This document shows positions 6,719 through 12,022 of a stretch of DNA of 12,022 nt, piece after piece; the first letter of the stretch is position 1; the number at the start of each line of letters is the position of its first letter. Location of the stretch: contig CAZEOK010000097.1 of NCBI GenBank assembly GCA_964513745.1, positions 1 through 12,022 of the forward strand, written 5' to 3'. Under the pieces are notes generated by a model. The model did not search any database and was not told the origin of the DNA. It saw nothing but the letters and a program-made list of their open reading frames with translations. The position numbers and the translations under genes are program-made. Source of the DNA: DATDCY01 sp964513745 (GTDB lineage: Bacteria > JAUVQV01 > DATDCY01).

Positions 6719-7719
6719 CGCGCGGCGATGCCCGAGCGCTCGAGCGCGTGCCGCACGATAGCCAGGACTAGCTCGCTGTGGGACCAACCCATGCGTCCGG
6801 CGAGGATCGGCAGATCGCCGTAGGTCGGGGATAGCCCGGGGAGCGGGTTGACCTCGATGAAATGGGGAATGCCTCCCTTGAGGCGCAGATCGACTCGCGA
6901 GACGTCGCGGCAGCCGAGCGCACGGTAGCACCCGAGGGCGAGCTCTTCGAGCGCGGCGCGCAGGGGCGCCTCAACCGGCGGGGGCACGAGATATTCGACC
7001 TGGTTCTCCCAGTCGCGCTTGACCTCGAGCGAGTAGAGGAACTCCTGCGGGGGCAGCGTGCGGTGGCGGATCTGCATCACGCCGATGACGGTGGGCTCCG
7101 CGTTCCCGATGACGCCGACCGTGAACTCCTCGCCCTCGCAGAACTCCTCGATCAGCGCCGGTCCGCCGTAACCGTTGAGGACAAAGGCGACTTGCTCGCG
7201 CAAGGCCGCGGGCGTCGTCACCCGGGAGGCCAGCCGGACGCCCTTGCTCGAGCCCTCCCACGCCGGCTTGACGATCAACGGGAAGGCGAGACCTCCCGGC
7301 TTGTCGCCGGCGGGCATGTCTGCGAGGCGCTCGACGAGCAGGTGGCGGGGCGTTGCCAGCCCGCGAGAGGCGACCACCCGCTTGGCCAGATCCTTGTCCA
7401 GGGTCAGCGCGAGTGTCAGCGGGTCGGAGCCGGTGCAGGGCACGCCGAGCATCTCGCAGACCGCGGGTACTTGGGCCTCTCGGCTGCGTCCGTGGAGCCC
7501 TTCGGCGATGTTGAAGACGAGGTCCGGTGGGGCGGCGAGCATCCTTTCGAGAAAACCGCGGCCGAAGCCGAGCCGCTCGACGCCGTGCCCGGCCGATTTT
7601 AGCACCTGGGCGAGGGCGTCTATGGTTGCGGGGGAGTCGAACTCCTCGGCGTGATCGATCGGCGACCCGGGGATTACGGGGACCTCGTCGCGCAGGTTGT
7701 AGGCGATCCCGATCCTCAT
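6715..7719 (-). CDS. ATP-grasp ligase, D-Ala-D-Ala ligase-like (first copy)
   Basis: 334 residues from the ATG at 7719, which overlaps the GNAT stop as ATGA. Ddl-type motifs: LVFNIAEGLHGRSREAQ (67-83) in place of the HGxxGEDG segment, LALTLDKD (103-110), IVKPAWEGSSKGV (149-161) with the serines used in Ddl catalysis, EEFCEGEEFTVGVIGN (191-206), and metal ligands Asp277 (SRVDLRL), Glu289 and Asn291 (FIEVNPLPGLSP). The C-terminus (GWSHSELVLAIV) also matches Ddl. The chemistry is ATP-dependent amide bond formation between two amino acids or related compounds in the cytoplasm. A role as the cell wall D-Ala ligase is unlikely given its position behind an aminomutase and an acetyltransferase and before a second ligase. 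Substrate not deducible. Confidence 0.87.
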   Translation of the reverse strand: MRIGIAYNLRDEVPVIPGSPIDHAEEFDSPATIDALAQVLKSAGHGVERLGFGRGFLERMLAAPPDLVFNIAEGLHGRSREAQVPAVCEMLGVPCTGSDPLTLALTLDKDLAKRVVASRGLATPRHLLVERLADMPAGDKPGGLAFPLIVKPAWEGSSKGVRLASRVTTPAALREQVAFVLNGYGGPALIEEFCEGEEFTVGVIGNAEPTVIGVMQIRHRTLPPQEFLYSLEVKRDWENQVEYLVPPPVEAPLRAALEELALGCYRALGCRDVSRVDLRLKGGIPHFIEVNPLPGLSPTYGDLPILAGRMGWSHSELVLAIVRHALERSGIAAR

Positions 7720-8210
7720 GCGGCGCGGGTGATCCTCTTGGTCAGGATGACCTTGGAGTCGCCGGGCGCGTAGTAGTCGGCCACGACGGCCGCCTGACGG
7801 TAGCCAAGGCCGTGGTAGAACTTCCGCGTCGGGTGGTAGTCCTCGCGCGATGAAGTCTCGACGCTGATCAGCCGACCGCCCTGCCGGGCGATCTCGTATT
7901 CGGCGAGAGCCATCAGCGAGCCGCCGACTCCGTGGCGGTGTTGACCGGGATCGACGGCGATCCAGTAGAGCTCGAAGGTCCCGTCCGTCATCGTGTTGCG
8001 CCCGAAGCACACGTACCCGGCGACGGCACCGGCGCGCTTTGCCGTGTACACCTGGTAATCCTGCTGGTTGAGACGGTAGAGGTAGACGTCGAGGACTTCG
8101 AGCGCGACGTCTACCTCCTCCTCGCGAAAAACGCCGCAGCGGCGCAGGATGGCTTCGATCGCCGGCCGTTCCTGCTCGCGCGTCGGGGTGACCGTGACGT
8201 CGTTCGACAT
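7716..8210 (-). CDS. GNAT family N-acetyltransferase
   Basis: 164 residues. The acetyl-CoA pyrophosphate loop QHRHGVGGSL (90-99) follows a beta strand ELYWIAVDP (80-88), and the later ETSSREDYHPTRKFYHGLGY (118-137) is the usual GNAT motif B with the Y-x-x-x-G-Y turn. Such enzymes acetylate an amine. It starts 12 bases after the aminomutase stop and overlaps the next gene by 4 bases, so it is part of one operon. By analogy with the AblA/AblB pair making N-epsilon-acetyl-beta-lysine, it may acetylate beta-lysine or the ligated product. It is, however, much shorter than AblB as I recall that family, so it is not called AblB. No strong ribosome site is seen before its ATG. Confidence 0.87.
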   Translation of the reverse strand: MSNDVTVTPTREQERPAIEAILRRCGVFREEEVDVALEVLDVYLYRLNQQDYQVYTAKRAGAVAGYVCFGRNTMTDGTFELYWIAVDPGQHRHGVGGSLMALAEYEIARQGGRLISVETSSREDYHPTRKFYHGLGYRQAAVVADYYAPGDSKVILTKRITRAA

Positions 8211-8222
8211 CGGGAACCGGCC

Positions 8223-9443
8223 CTAGGCCGGCACGGGGTCGAGCGTCTCGACCCGGCGCCGCGGGGCCCGGGCGGCGCGCGCGGGGTGCGGGTAGGTGTA
8301 GGTCTTGCCCTCGAAGTTGTGCAGCACAAGACCCCGCTCGTTTTCGCCGATGACGTAGTTCGGGGAGATCGGCACCTTGCCGCCGCCGCCGGGCAGGTCG
8401 ATGACATACGTCGGCAGCGCGAGGCCCGAGGTGTGGCCGCGCATCGCGCTCATGATCTTCAGACCGGCGTCCACAGTCGTGCGGAAGTGCTCGGCGCCGA
8501 TCACCGGGTCGCACTGGAAGAGGTAGTAGGGGCGGACCTTGGCGCGCAGCAGCGCGTGGTTGAGCGCGATCATCGTGCGGGCGCTGTCGTTGATCCCGCG
8601 CAGCAGCACGGTCTGGTTGTTCACCGGCACGCCGGCGCGCAGCAGGCGATCGACGGCCGCAGCCGCCTCGGGCGTGACCTCGCGCGGGTGGTTGAACTGG
8701 GTGTTGAGCCAGATCGGGCCGTGCTTCTCCAGGACGGCGACCAGATCTGGGGTGACTTTCATCGGCAGCACGACCGGCACGCGGGTGCCGATGCGGATGA
8801 TCTCGAGGTGCGGGATCGAGCGCAGTTCACCGAGGATGAAGTCCAGCTGCTCGAGCGGCAGCGATAGGGGATCGCCGCCCGAGACCACCGCGTCGCGGAT
8901 CTCGGGATGCACCCGTATGTAGTCCACCATCGCGCGGATCGCAACGCGGGTGACCGGCGTCTCGCCGTTCTTCCAGATGCGCTTGCGCGTGCAGTGGCGG
9001 CAGTACATGTAGCAGTAGTCGGTGGTCACCAGCAGGGCGCGGTCGGGGTAGCGGTGCGTCAGGCCGGGGACGGGCGCGTGGTCGAGTTCATGCAGCGGAT
9101 CTTCGGTCTCGTTGCCGTAATAACAGCCCTCCTCGCGCGCCGGCACTGCCTGGCGGCGGATCGGGTCGTTCGGGTCGTTCGGGTCGATCAGCGCGGCGTA
9201 GTGCGGGGTGATCGCGAAGTGGTACTCGGCGGCAATGGGGGTCAGCTTCTTCTTGTCCGCCTCACGCAGCGGGACGATGCCCTCGAGGTCCTCGATGGTG
9301 CGGATCAGGTTGCGCGCCTGCCAGCGCCAGTCGTGCCACTGTTCCGGCCCGACATCGCGCCAGCGCGCAATGCGCTGCCAGTGATGGGTGGTGGGTCGCT
9401 GGGGCGGTTCGCCGGTCGAGAGTGAAGCGTCCGCGGTGTCCAT
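8223..9443 (-). CDS. kamA: Lysine 2,3-aminomutase-type radical SAM/PLP enzyme
   Basis: 406 residues from the ATG at 9443. The radical SAM cluster motif is Cys144-x3-Cys148-x2-Cys151 (CYMYCRHC), followed by TRKR with Arg153. The PLP site is LPGGGGK with Lys356. Using the known Clostridium enzyme (Cys125/129/132, Arg134, Asp293, Asp330, Lys337), every residue aligns with a constant offset of 19. Asp312 and Asp349 therefore match the two aspartates that bind the lysine side-chain amine; glutamate 2,3-aminomutase has Lys and Asn there. The predicted reaction is L-lysine to beta-lysine. The start is ATG 9443 with GGGGAG 7 bases upstream; a GTG at 9467 overlaps the previous stop as GTGA and would add 8 residues. 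The C-terminus carries an Arg/Ala-rich tail. EF-P modification (EpmB) is less likely because no efp or epmA is near. Confidence 0.92.
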   Translation of the reverse strand: MDTADASLSTGEPPQRPTTHHWQRIARWRDVGPEQWHDWRWQARNLIRTIEDLEGIVPLREADKKKLTPIAAEYHFAITPHYAALIDPNDPNDPIRRQAVPAREEGCYYGNETEDPLHELDHAPVPGLTHRYPDRALLVTTDYCYMYCRHCTRKRIWKNGETPVTRVAIRAMVDYIRVHPEIRDAVVSGGDPLSLPLEQLDFILGELRSIPHLEIIRIGTRVPVVLPMKVTPDLVAVLEKHGPIWLNTQFNHPREVTPEAAAAVDRLLRAGVPVNNQTVLLRGINDSARTMIALNHALLRAKVRPYYLFQCDPVIGAEHFRTTVDAGLKIMSAMRGHTSGLALPTYVIDLPGGGGKVPISPNYVIGENERGLVLHNFEGKTYTYPHPARAARAPRRRVETLDPVPA

Positions 9444-9463
9444 CAGGGTTCTCCCCGTCTCCT

Positions 9464-9916
9464 TCACGCCGGCCTCGGATTTTCGCGCACGCCGTCGGTG
9501 CCGGTCGGAACGGCGGCGTCGCTGGTGCTGGTCATCCCGGTGCTGCGCAGCGCGTTGCGGGCAGCCGCGAGGAGCGTCGCGCGACGCAGCGGTTTGTCGA
9601 GGAAGTCGAAGGCGCCTTCCTTTTTCATGCGGGTGCGGTTCACCGGTTCGCCCTGGGCCGAGGTGACCACGATGCGCGCATTGCGATTGAGCGCGCGGGC
9701 CATGCGAACGATCTCGAAGCCGGACTTCTTCGGCAGGTCAAGATCGCAGAAGATCAGGTCGTAGCTCTGGCGGGTGAGCATCTCGATGGTTTCTGAGCCG
9801 CTGCCTGCGGAGTCGACCTTGTAGCCGGCGTCGCTGAAGATCTCCGCAACGGCATCACGGGTGTTCTTCTCCCGATCGGAGACGAGAATTCGGTAGCGAT
9901 TATTGCGCGTGCTCAT
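9464..9916 (-). CDS. Single-domain response regulator (receiver only)
   Basis: 150 residues. A receiver domain fills residues 8-122: acidic pocket SDRE (13-16, with Asp14; the usual first Asp is Ser), phosphorylation site Asp58 (FCDLDLP), Thr85 (VVTSAQ) and Lys108 (FLDKPL). The last 25 residues are Thr/Ser/Pro-rich with no DNA-binding or enzyme domain. Such proteins relay or buffer phosphoryl groups or act through protein contacts. The ATG at 9916 is chosen: a TTG at 9934 would lie upstream of the expected transcription start of the sigma54 promoter. That leaves a leader of only about 7-8 bases with no ribosome site. It is the first gene of the aminomutase operon, and its TGA overlaps or closely precedes the aminomutase start. 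Confidence 0.88.
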   Translation of the reverse strand: MSTRNNRYRILVSDREKNTRDAVAEIFSDAGYKVDSAGSGSETIEMLTRQSYDLIFCDLDLPKKSGFEIVRMARALNRNARIVVTSAQGEPVNRTRMKKEGAFDFLDKPLRRATLLAAARNALRSTGMTSTSDAAVPTGTDGVRENPRPA

Positions 9917-9934
9917 CTTGACTGTTGAATGCAA

Positions 9935-9950
9935 GCAATGAACGTGCCAA
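9935..9950 (-). promoter_or_regulatory. Sigma54 (-24/-12) promoter of the aminomutase operon
   Basis: The minus strand reads TTGGCACGTTCATTGC, then T. It matches the consensus TGGCAC-N5-TTGCW fully, with exactly 10 bases between the GG and GC dinucleotides. Transcription should start about 12 bases after the GC, near 9923-9924, just before the ATG at 9916. Sigma54 promoters need an enhancer-binding AAA+ activator; the gene for one lies directly upstream. Confidence 0.85.
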
Positions 9951-10050
9951 ATACAAGGACAAATCTCGATGTTTTTTTACATGGGAAATCCTAGTGTCTG
10001 AGTGAAGCGAAGCATACAACTGGTTGTGGTGTGGGATTGTGAAAGGAGTT

Positions 10051-10071
10051 ATTTTCGCAAATCGCGAAAAT
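10051..10071. promoter_or_regulatory. Proximal enhancer-type dyad (TTCGC-N5-GCGAA)
   Basis: Perfect 8-base inverted arms ATTTTCGC and GCGAAAAT around AAATC. The centre is about 110 bases upstream of the -24 element, a typical enhancer distance for an NtrC-type activator. Confidence 0.65.
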
Positions 10072-10089
10072 TGTGCAGATTTAGCACAA
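10071..10089. promoter_or_regulatory. Middle dyad (TTGTGC-N7-GCACAA)
   Basis: Perfect 6-base inverted arms around a 7-base spacer, centred at about 10080, almost midway between the two TTCGC dyads. It may be a third, weaker site or the site of another regulator. Confidence 0.4.
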
Positions 10090-10094
10090 GGTAG

Positions 10095-10109
10095 TTCGCA
10101 ATTTGCGAA
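10095..10109. promoter_or_regulatory. Distal enhancer-type dyad (TTCGC-N5-GCGAA)
   Basis: TTCGCAATTTGCGAA is a perfect palindrome of 7-base arms around one base. It has the same TTCGC-N5-GCGAA pattern as the proximal dyad, with centres 41 bases apart (about four helical turns). It lies 10 bases after the stop of the activator gene. Confidence 0.68.
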
Positions 10110-10119
10110 ATGATCCCGC

Positions 10120-11511
10120 TCAGCCCTGATTTTCTTTCGCTTTTTGCGAGATATCCTCGGCGGAGAGCTTTCGATAGAGGGTGGCTACATGGATGCCGAG
10201 CAGGGCGGCTGCCTGCTCCTTGTTGCCGTCGGTTATGGCAAGGGTCTCTCTGATCGCGGCCTGCTCGATCTGCTCGAGCGTCGTGCCGACAGGCAGAACC
10301 ATCACATCCCGGCGGCGTGCTTCCTGCCTGATCGTCACGGGCAGATCCTCCTTGCGGAGCAGGGGACCGCGCGCCATGACGACCAGTTGCTCGACTATGT
10401 TTTCAAGCTCGCGCACGTTTCCGGGCCAGGGGTAGGACGACATCGCCTCGAGGCAGTCCTGGGTGATTCCCTCGATCTTCCTGCCAGTTTCGTCGGTGTA
10501 CTTCCTGATGAAGTGCCCGATGAGCAGGGGAATGTCGCCGGTGCGCTCCCGCAGCGGGGGCAGGTGGATCGAGATCACGTTGAGGCGATAGAAGAGATCC
10601 TCGCGGAAACGCTTGGCCGCGATCGCGGCAGCGAGGTCCTGGTTGGTCGCCGCAACAAGCCGCACGTCGACCCGAAGCGTTTCAGTGCCGCCCACGCGCT
10701 CGAACTCTCCCTCTTCGAGGCAGCGCAGGAGCTTGGCCTGGAGCGTGAGGCTCATGTCGCCGACCTCGTCGAGAAAGAGGGTCCCCTCGTGAGCGAGCTC
10801 GAAGCGCCCTTTCTTCTGGGCGATCGCTCCGGTGAACGCCCCTTTCTCGTGGCCGAAAAGCTCAGTCTCCAGCAGCGTCTCCGGGATGGCTGCACAGTTG
10901 ACCTTGACCAGCGGCTTGTCGCTGCGGGTGCTATGTTGGTGCAGCAGGTTGGTGATCATTTCCTTGCCGGTACCGCTCTCCCCCGTGACCAGCACGGTGC
11001 TGCGGGTCGGCGCGACCTGGCTCACGACCTCCAGGATCTTCGCAAAGGCCGGGCTGCGGCCGATGACCTCGGCCGGCAGGCTCAGCGACTTGAGCCGGTT
11101 CTTCAGGGTGATGTTCTCGAGCCGTAGCGCCTGCACCACCAGCGCGCCGGACACGAGCTTGATCACCTCTTTCATGCGAACCGGCTTGGCGAGGTAATCG
11201 AAAGCACCCTCCTTGAGAGCCTCGACGGCGGTCTCGACCGAGCCCTGCCCGGTGATGATGATGATGGGCAGGAAAGGGTCGAGTTTCTTGAGGGTCTTCA
11301 GGAAGACGAGCCCGTCCATGCCGGGCATCATCAGGTCGGTCAGGACGAGGTCGGGTTTCTTGGCGCGGGCCAGCTCCAGCCCCTCGGTCCCCGAGCCGGC
11401 GCAGAAGACGGTGTACCCCTCATCCTCGAGCCCCTCGCGCATCGCGTCGACCGTGTTCCTGTCGTCGTCGGCGACGAGGATCGTTTTCTTCACCGAAGCT
11501 TGACCGTTCAT
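10120..11511 (-). CDS. NtrC-family sigma54-dependent response regulator
   Basis: 463 residues in three domains. Receiver (8-122): acidic pocket Asp15-17, phosphorylation site Asp59 (LTDLMMP), Thr87, Lys109. Sigma54-interacting AAA+ domain (about 148-385): Walker A GESGTGKE (177-184), sigma54-contact loop GAFTGA (224-229), Walker B TLFLDEVGD (244-252), arginine-finger region FREDLFYRL (302-310), and WPGNVRELEN (362-371). Fis-type helix-turn-helix (about 415-450): NKEQAAALLGIHVATLYRKL. All key residues are present, so it should be an active enhancer-binding protein. It opens sigma54 promoters after phosphorylation by a sensor kinase. It lies directly upstream of the two dyads and sigma54 promoter and is the obvious candidate to bind them. 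The ATG has no clear ribosome site; a GTG six codons later is possible. Confidence 0.95.
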   Translation of the reverse strand: MNGQASVKKTILVADDDRNTVDAMREGLEDEGYTVFCAGSGTEGLELARAKKPDLVLTDLMMPGMDGLVFLKTLKKLDPFLPIIIITGQGSVETAVEALKEGAFDYLAKPVRMKEVIKLVSGALVVQALRLENITLKNRLKSLSLPAEVIGRSPAFAKILEVVSQVAPTRSTVLVTGESGTGKEMITNLLHQHSTRSDKPLVKVNCAAIPETLLETELFGHEKGAFTGAIAQKKGRFELAHEGTLFLDEVGDMSLTLQAKLLRCLEEGEFERVGGTETLRVDVRLVAATNQDLAAAIAAKRFREDLFYRLNVISIHLPPLRERTGDIPLLIGHFIRKYTDETGRKIEGITQDCLEAMSSYPWPGNVRELENIVEQLVVMARGPLLRKEDLPVTIRQEARRRDVMVLPVGTTLEQIEQAAIRETLAITDGNKEQAAALLGIHVATLYRKLSAEDISQKAKENQG

Positions 11512-11741
11512 AGCCGAAGCCGTACCCGCGGCGGCGGCACGGTGCCGCGCGGTCGTCGAGCTGCGCGCTCGATCGGGGCCTGCCCGCCCCTGCGCTCGAA
11601 GCGTGCAACTCGCCCTGCGGGCTCAGACAGTACGCTTCGCCCCTGCGGGGACGCTCCGGTGCGGCCGCCCCGGTACCCGAGCGCTCCGCCATGCGCCCGC
11701 CCGTCACCTTCCCGCCGCCGCTTCATATCGGTACGGGAATA
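11512..11741. other. GC-rich intergenic segment with nested hairpins
   Basis: Part of the 345-base gap between the kinase end and the activator start. Reading frames here have no family features. It holds an inverted repeat CGAAGCGT (11597-11604) / ACGCTTCG (11632-11639) enclosing a small GCCC-TGC-GGGC hairpin (11613-11623), and next to it a CCCC-TGC-GGGG hairpin (11640-11650). The activator's promoter must lie here or further upstream, but no convincing -35/-10 or -24/-12 pair was found. Confidence 0.5.
11534..11548. promoter_or_regulatory. Palindrome upstream of the activator gene
   Basis: GCGGCAC-G-GTGCCGC, perfect 7-base arms around one base, 22 bases before the activator ATG. It could be an operator or a 5' leader hairpin that limits ribosome access. 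It does not match the TTCGC-N5-GCGAA dyads. Confidence 0.35.
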
Positions 11742-11836
11742 GCGGAGGGGTGGCGCGAAGGGGAGGTCTCCGTCGGCGGACCGCAGGGAGCACGGCTGAG
11801 GTCCGCAGCGACAGGACCCCGCAGCGAGCACGGGAA
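11742..11836. repeat. Dispersed intergenic repeat, copy B
   Basis: Second copy of the 95-base repeat at 5581-5675, same orientation. It carries three units of the form CCGCAG-S-GA-(GC)A (starting at 11781, 11803 and 11819; the first and third read CCGCAGSGAGCACGG). Arms GCGGACC (11776-11782) and GGTCCGC (11800-11806) can form a 7-base stem; copy A has one mismatch in this stem. It ends about 20 bases before the stop of the histidine kinase gene. Confidence 0.85.
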
Positions 11837-11856
11837 ACGTCGCGAACGGCACCGGG

Positions 11857-12022
11857 TTATGCATACGGCAGCGTCAGGATCACCGAGGTTCCCTCGCCCT
11901 GGATGCTCTGGATCTCGAGGCGACCGCCGTGGTGCTGCAGGATCTCGCGCGCCAGGAAGAGCCCCAGCCCGCTGCCGTTCTCCTTCATCGTCGTGAAGGG
12001 AGTCGAGAGGCGCGAGAGGACC
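11857..12022 (-). CDS. Sensor histidine kinase, C-terminal ATP-binding end (partial)
   Basis: The last 55 codons of a minus-strand gene whose start lies beyond the window; the stop is TAA at 11859-11857. Visible are the F-box-like STPFTTMKE, the G2-box GSGLGLFLAREILQHHGG, and the closing strand GTSVILTLPYA, all diagnostic of the GHKL ATPase domain of histidine kinases. It autophosphorylates a histidine and passes the phosphoryl group to a response regulator. The most likely partner is the NtrC-type activator encoded next on the same strand, 345 bases downstream. The input domain is not visible, so the signal is unknown. Confidence 0.9.
   Translation of the reverse strand, partial: VLSRLSTPFTTMKENGSGLGLFLAREILQHHGGRLEIQSIQGEGTSVILTLPYA

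Noticed and set aside
6719..6931. A 71-codon upstream extension of the second ATP-grasp frame
   Set aside because: It overlaps the conserved C-terminal end of the first ligase and has low-complexity Arg/Ala composition; the ATGA overlap at 6718 is the natural start.
7720..8514. A 265-codon upstream extension of the first ATP-grasp frame on the minus strand
   Set aside because: The extension is Arg/Pro-rich and lies entirely across the GNAT and aminomutase genes in another frame. The Ddl-like fold begins exactly at the ATG at 7719, which overlaps the GNAT stop.
5936..8867. Long plus-strand frames opposite the ATP-grasp, GNAT and aminomutase genes
   Set aside because: They mirror the codon pattern of the real genes in high-GC DNA and contain no family motifs.
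8223..9443. EpmB-type EF-P lysine modification role for the aminomutase
   Set aside because: No efp or epmA gene is nearby, both lysine-binding aspartates fit a free-lysine enzyme, and the operon partners are small-molecule enzymes.
9464..9934. TTG start at 9934 for the receiver-only regulator
   Set aside because: It would lie upstream of the transcription start predicted by the sigma54 promoter and directly abuts the -12 element.
10093..10110. Distal dyad as an intrinsic terminator of the activator gene
   Set aside because: The stem is AT-rich, has a one-base centre and no T run after it; its match to the second dyad favours a protein-binding site.
11420..11864. Minus-strand frames covering the intergenic repeat and hairpin segment
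   Set aside because: The predicted peptides come from the repeat itself (a similar peptide arises at copy A) and have no domain features or ribosome site.

Overview
The window is a GC-rich bacterial chromosome fragment carrying 12 recognisable protein genes, two of them cut by the window ends, plus one tiny leader ORF. There are no RNA genes, CRISPR arrays or transposases. Lipoprotein and Sec signal peptides point to a Gram-negative cell envelope. A sensor kinase end, an NtrC-type sigma54 activator and a textbook -24/-12 promoter fit a deltaproteobacterial-type lineage (Desulfuromonadota, Desulfobacterota or a relative). That placement is inference from gene style; nothing in the window fixes the taxon.

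Left part (1-2009, plus strand): the C-terminal end of a coiled-coil protein is followed almost without a gap by a two-part AAA+ ATPase (degenerate N-terminal half, active C-terminal AAA domain). It converges on the minus-strand genes after a 26-base gap. Positions 2036-5510 (minus strand) hold, in transcription order, an exported protein of unknown function, a 10-codon leader ORF overlapping the upstream candidate start of a patatin-like lipoprotein phospholipase, a 62-residue Cys-rich exported protein, and a polytopic GT-C-type membrane glycosyltransferase-like protein.

Centre (5723-9916, minus strand): a compact operon of a receiver-only response regulator, a lysine 2,3-aminomutase-type radical SAM enzyme, a GNAT acetyltransferase and two different D-Ala-D-Ala-ligase-like ATP-grasp ligases. 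Three of its junctions are or can be 4-base start/stop overlaps. The aminomutase keeps all cluster cysteines, the PLP lysine and both aspartates that hold the lysine side chain in the clostridial enzyme, at exactly the same spacing. The likely chemistry is therefore lysine to beta-lysine, then acetylation and/or ATP-dependent amide bond formation to an unknown small molecule.

Right part (9935-12022): an AT-rich 185-base control region contains a sigma54 promoter facing the operon and, about 110-150 bases upstream of it, two copies of TTCGC-N5-GCGAA 41 bases apart, with a third dyad between them. Directly upstream lies the gene for an NtrC-family activator, and further upstream the end of a sensor histidine kinase. 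Together these look like a self-contained signalling circuit (kinase, enhancer-binding activator, sigma54 promoter) controlling the beta-amino-acid ligase operon. This is the most interesting system in the window.

A roughly 95-base dispersed repeat with internal CCGCAG units occurs twice in intergenic DNA (5581-5675 and 11742-11836), once on each side of this system.
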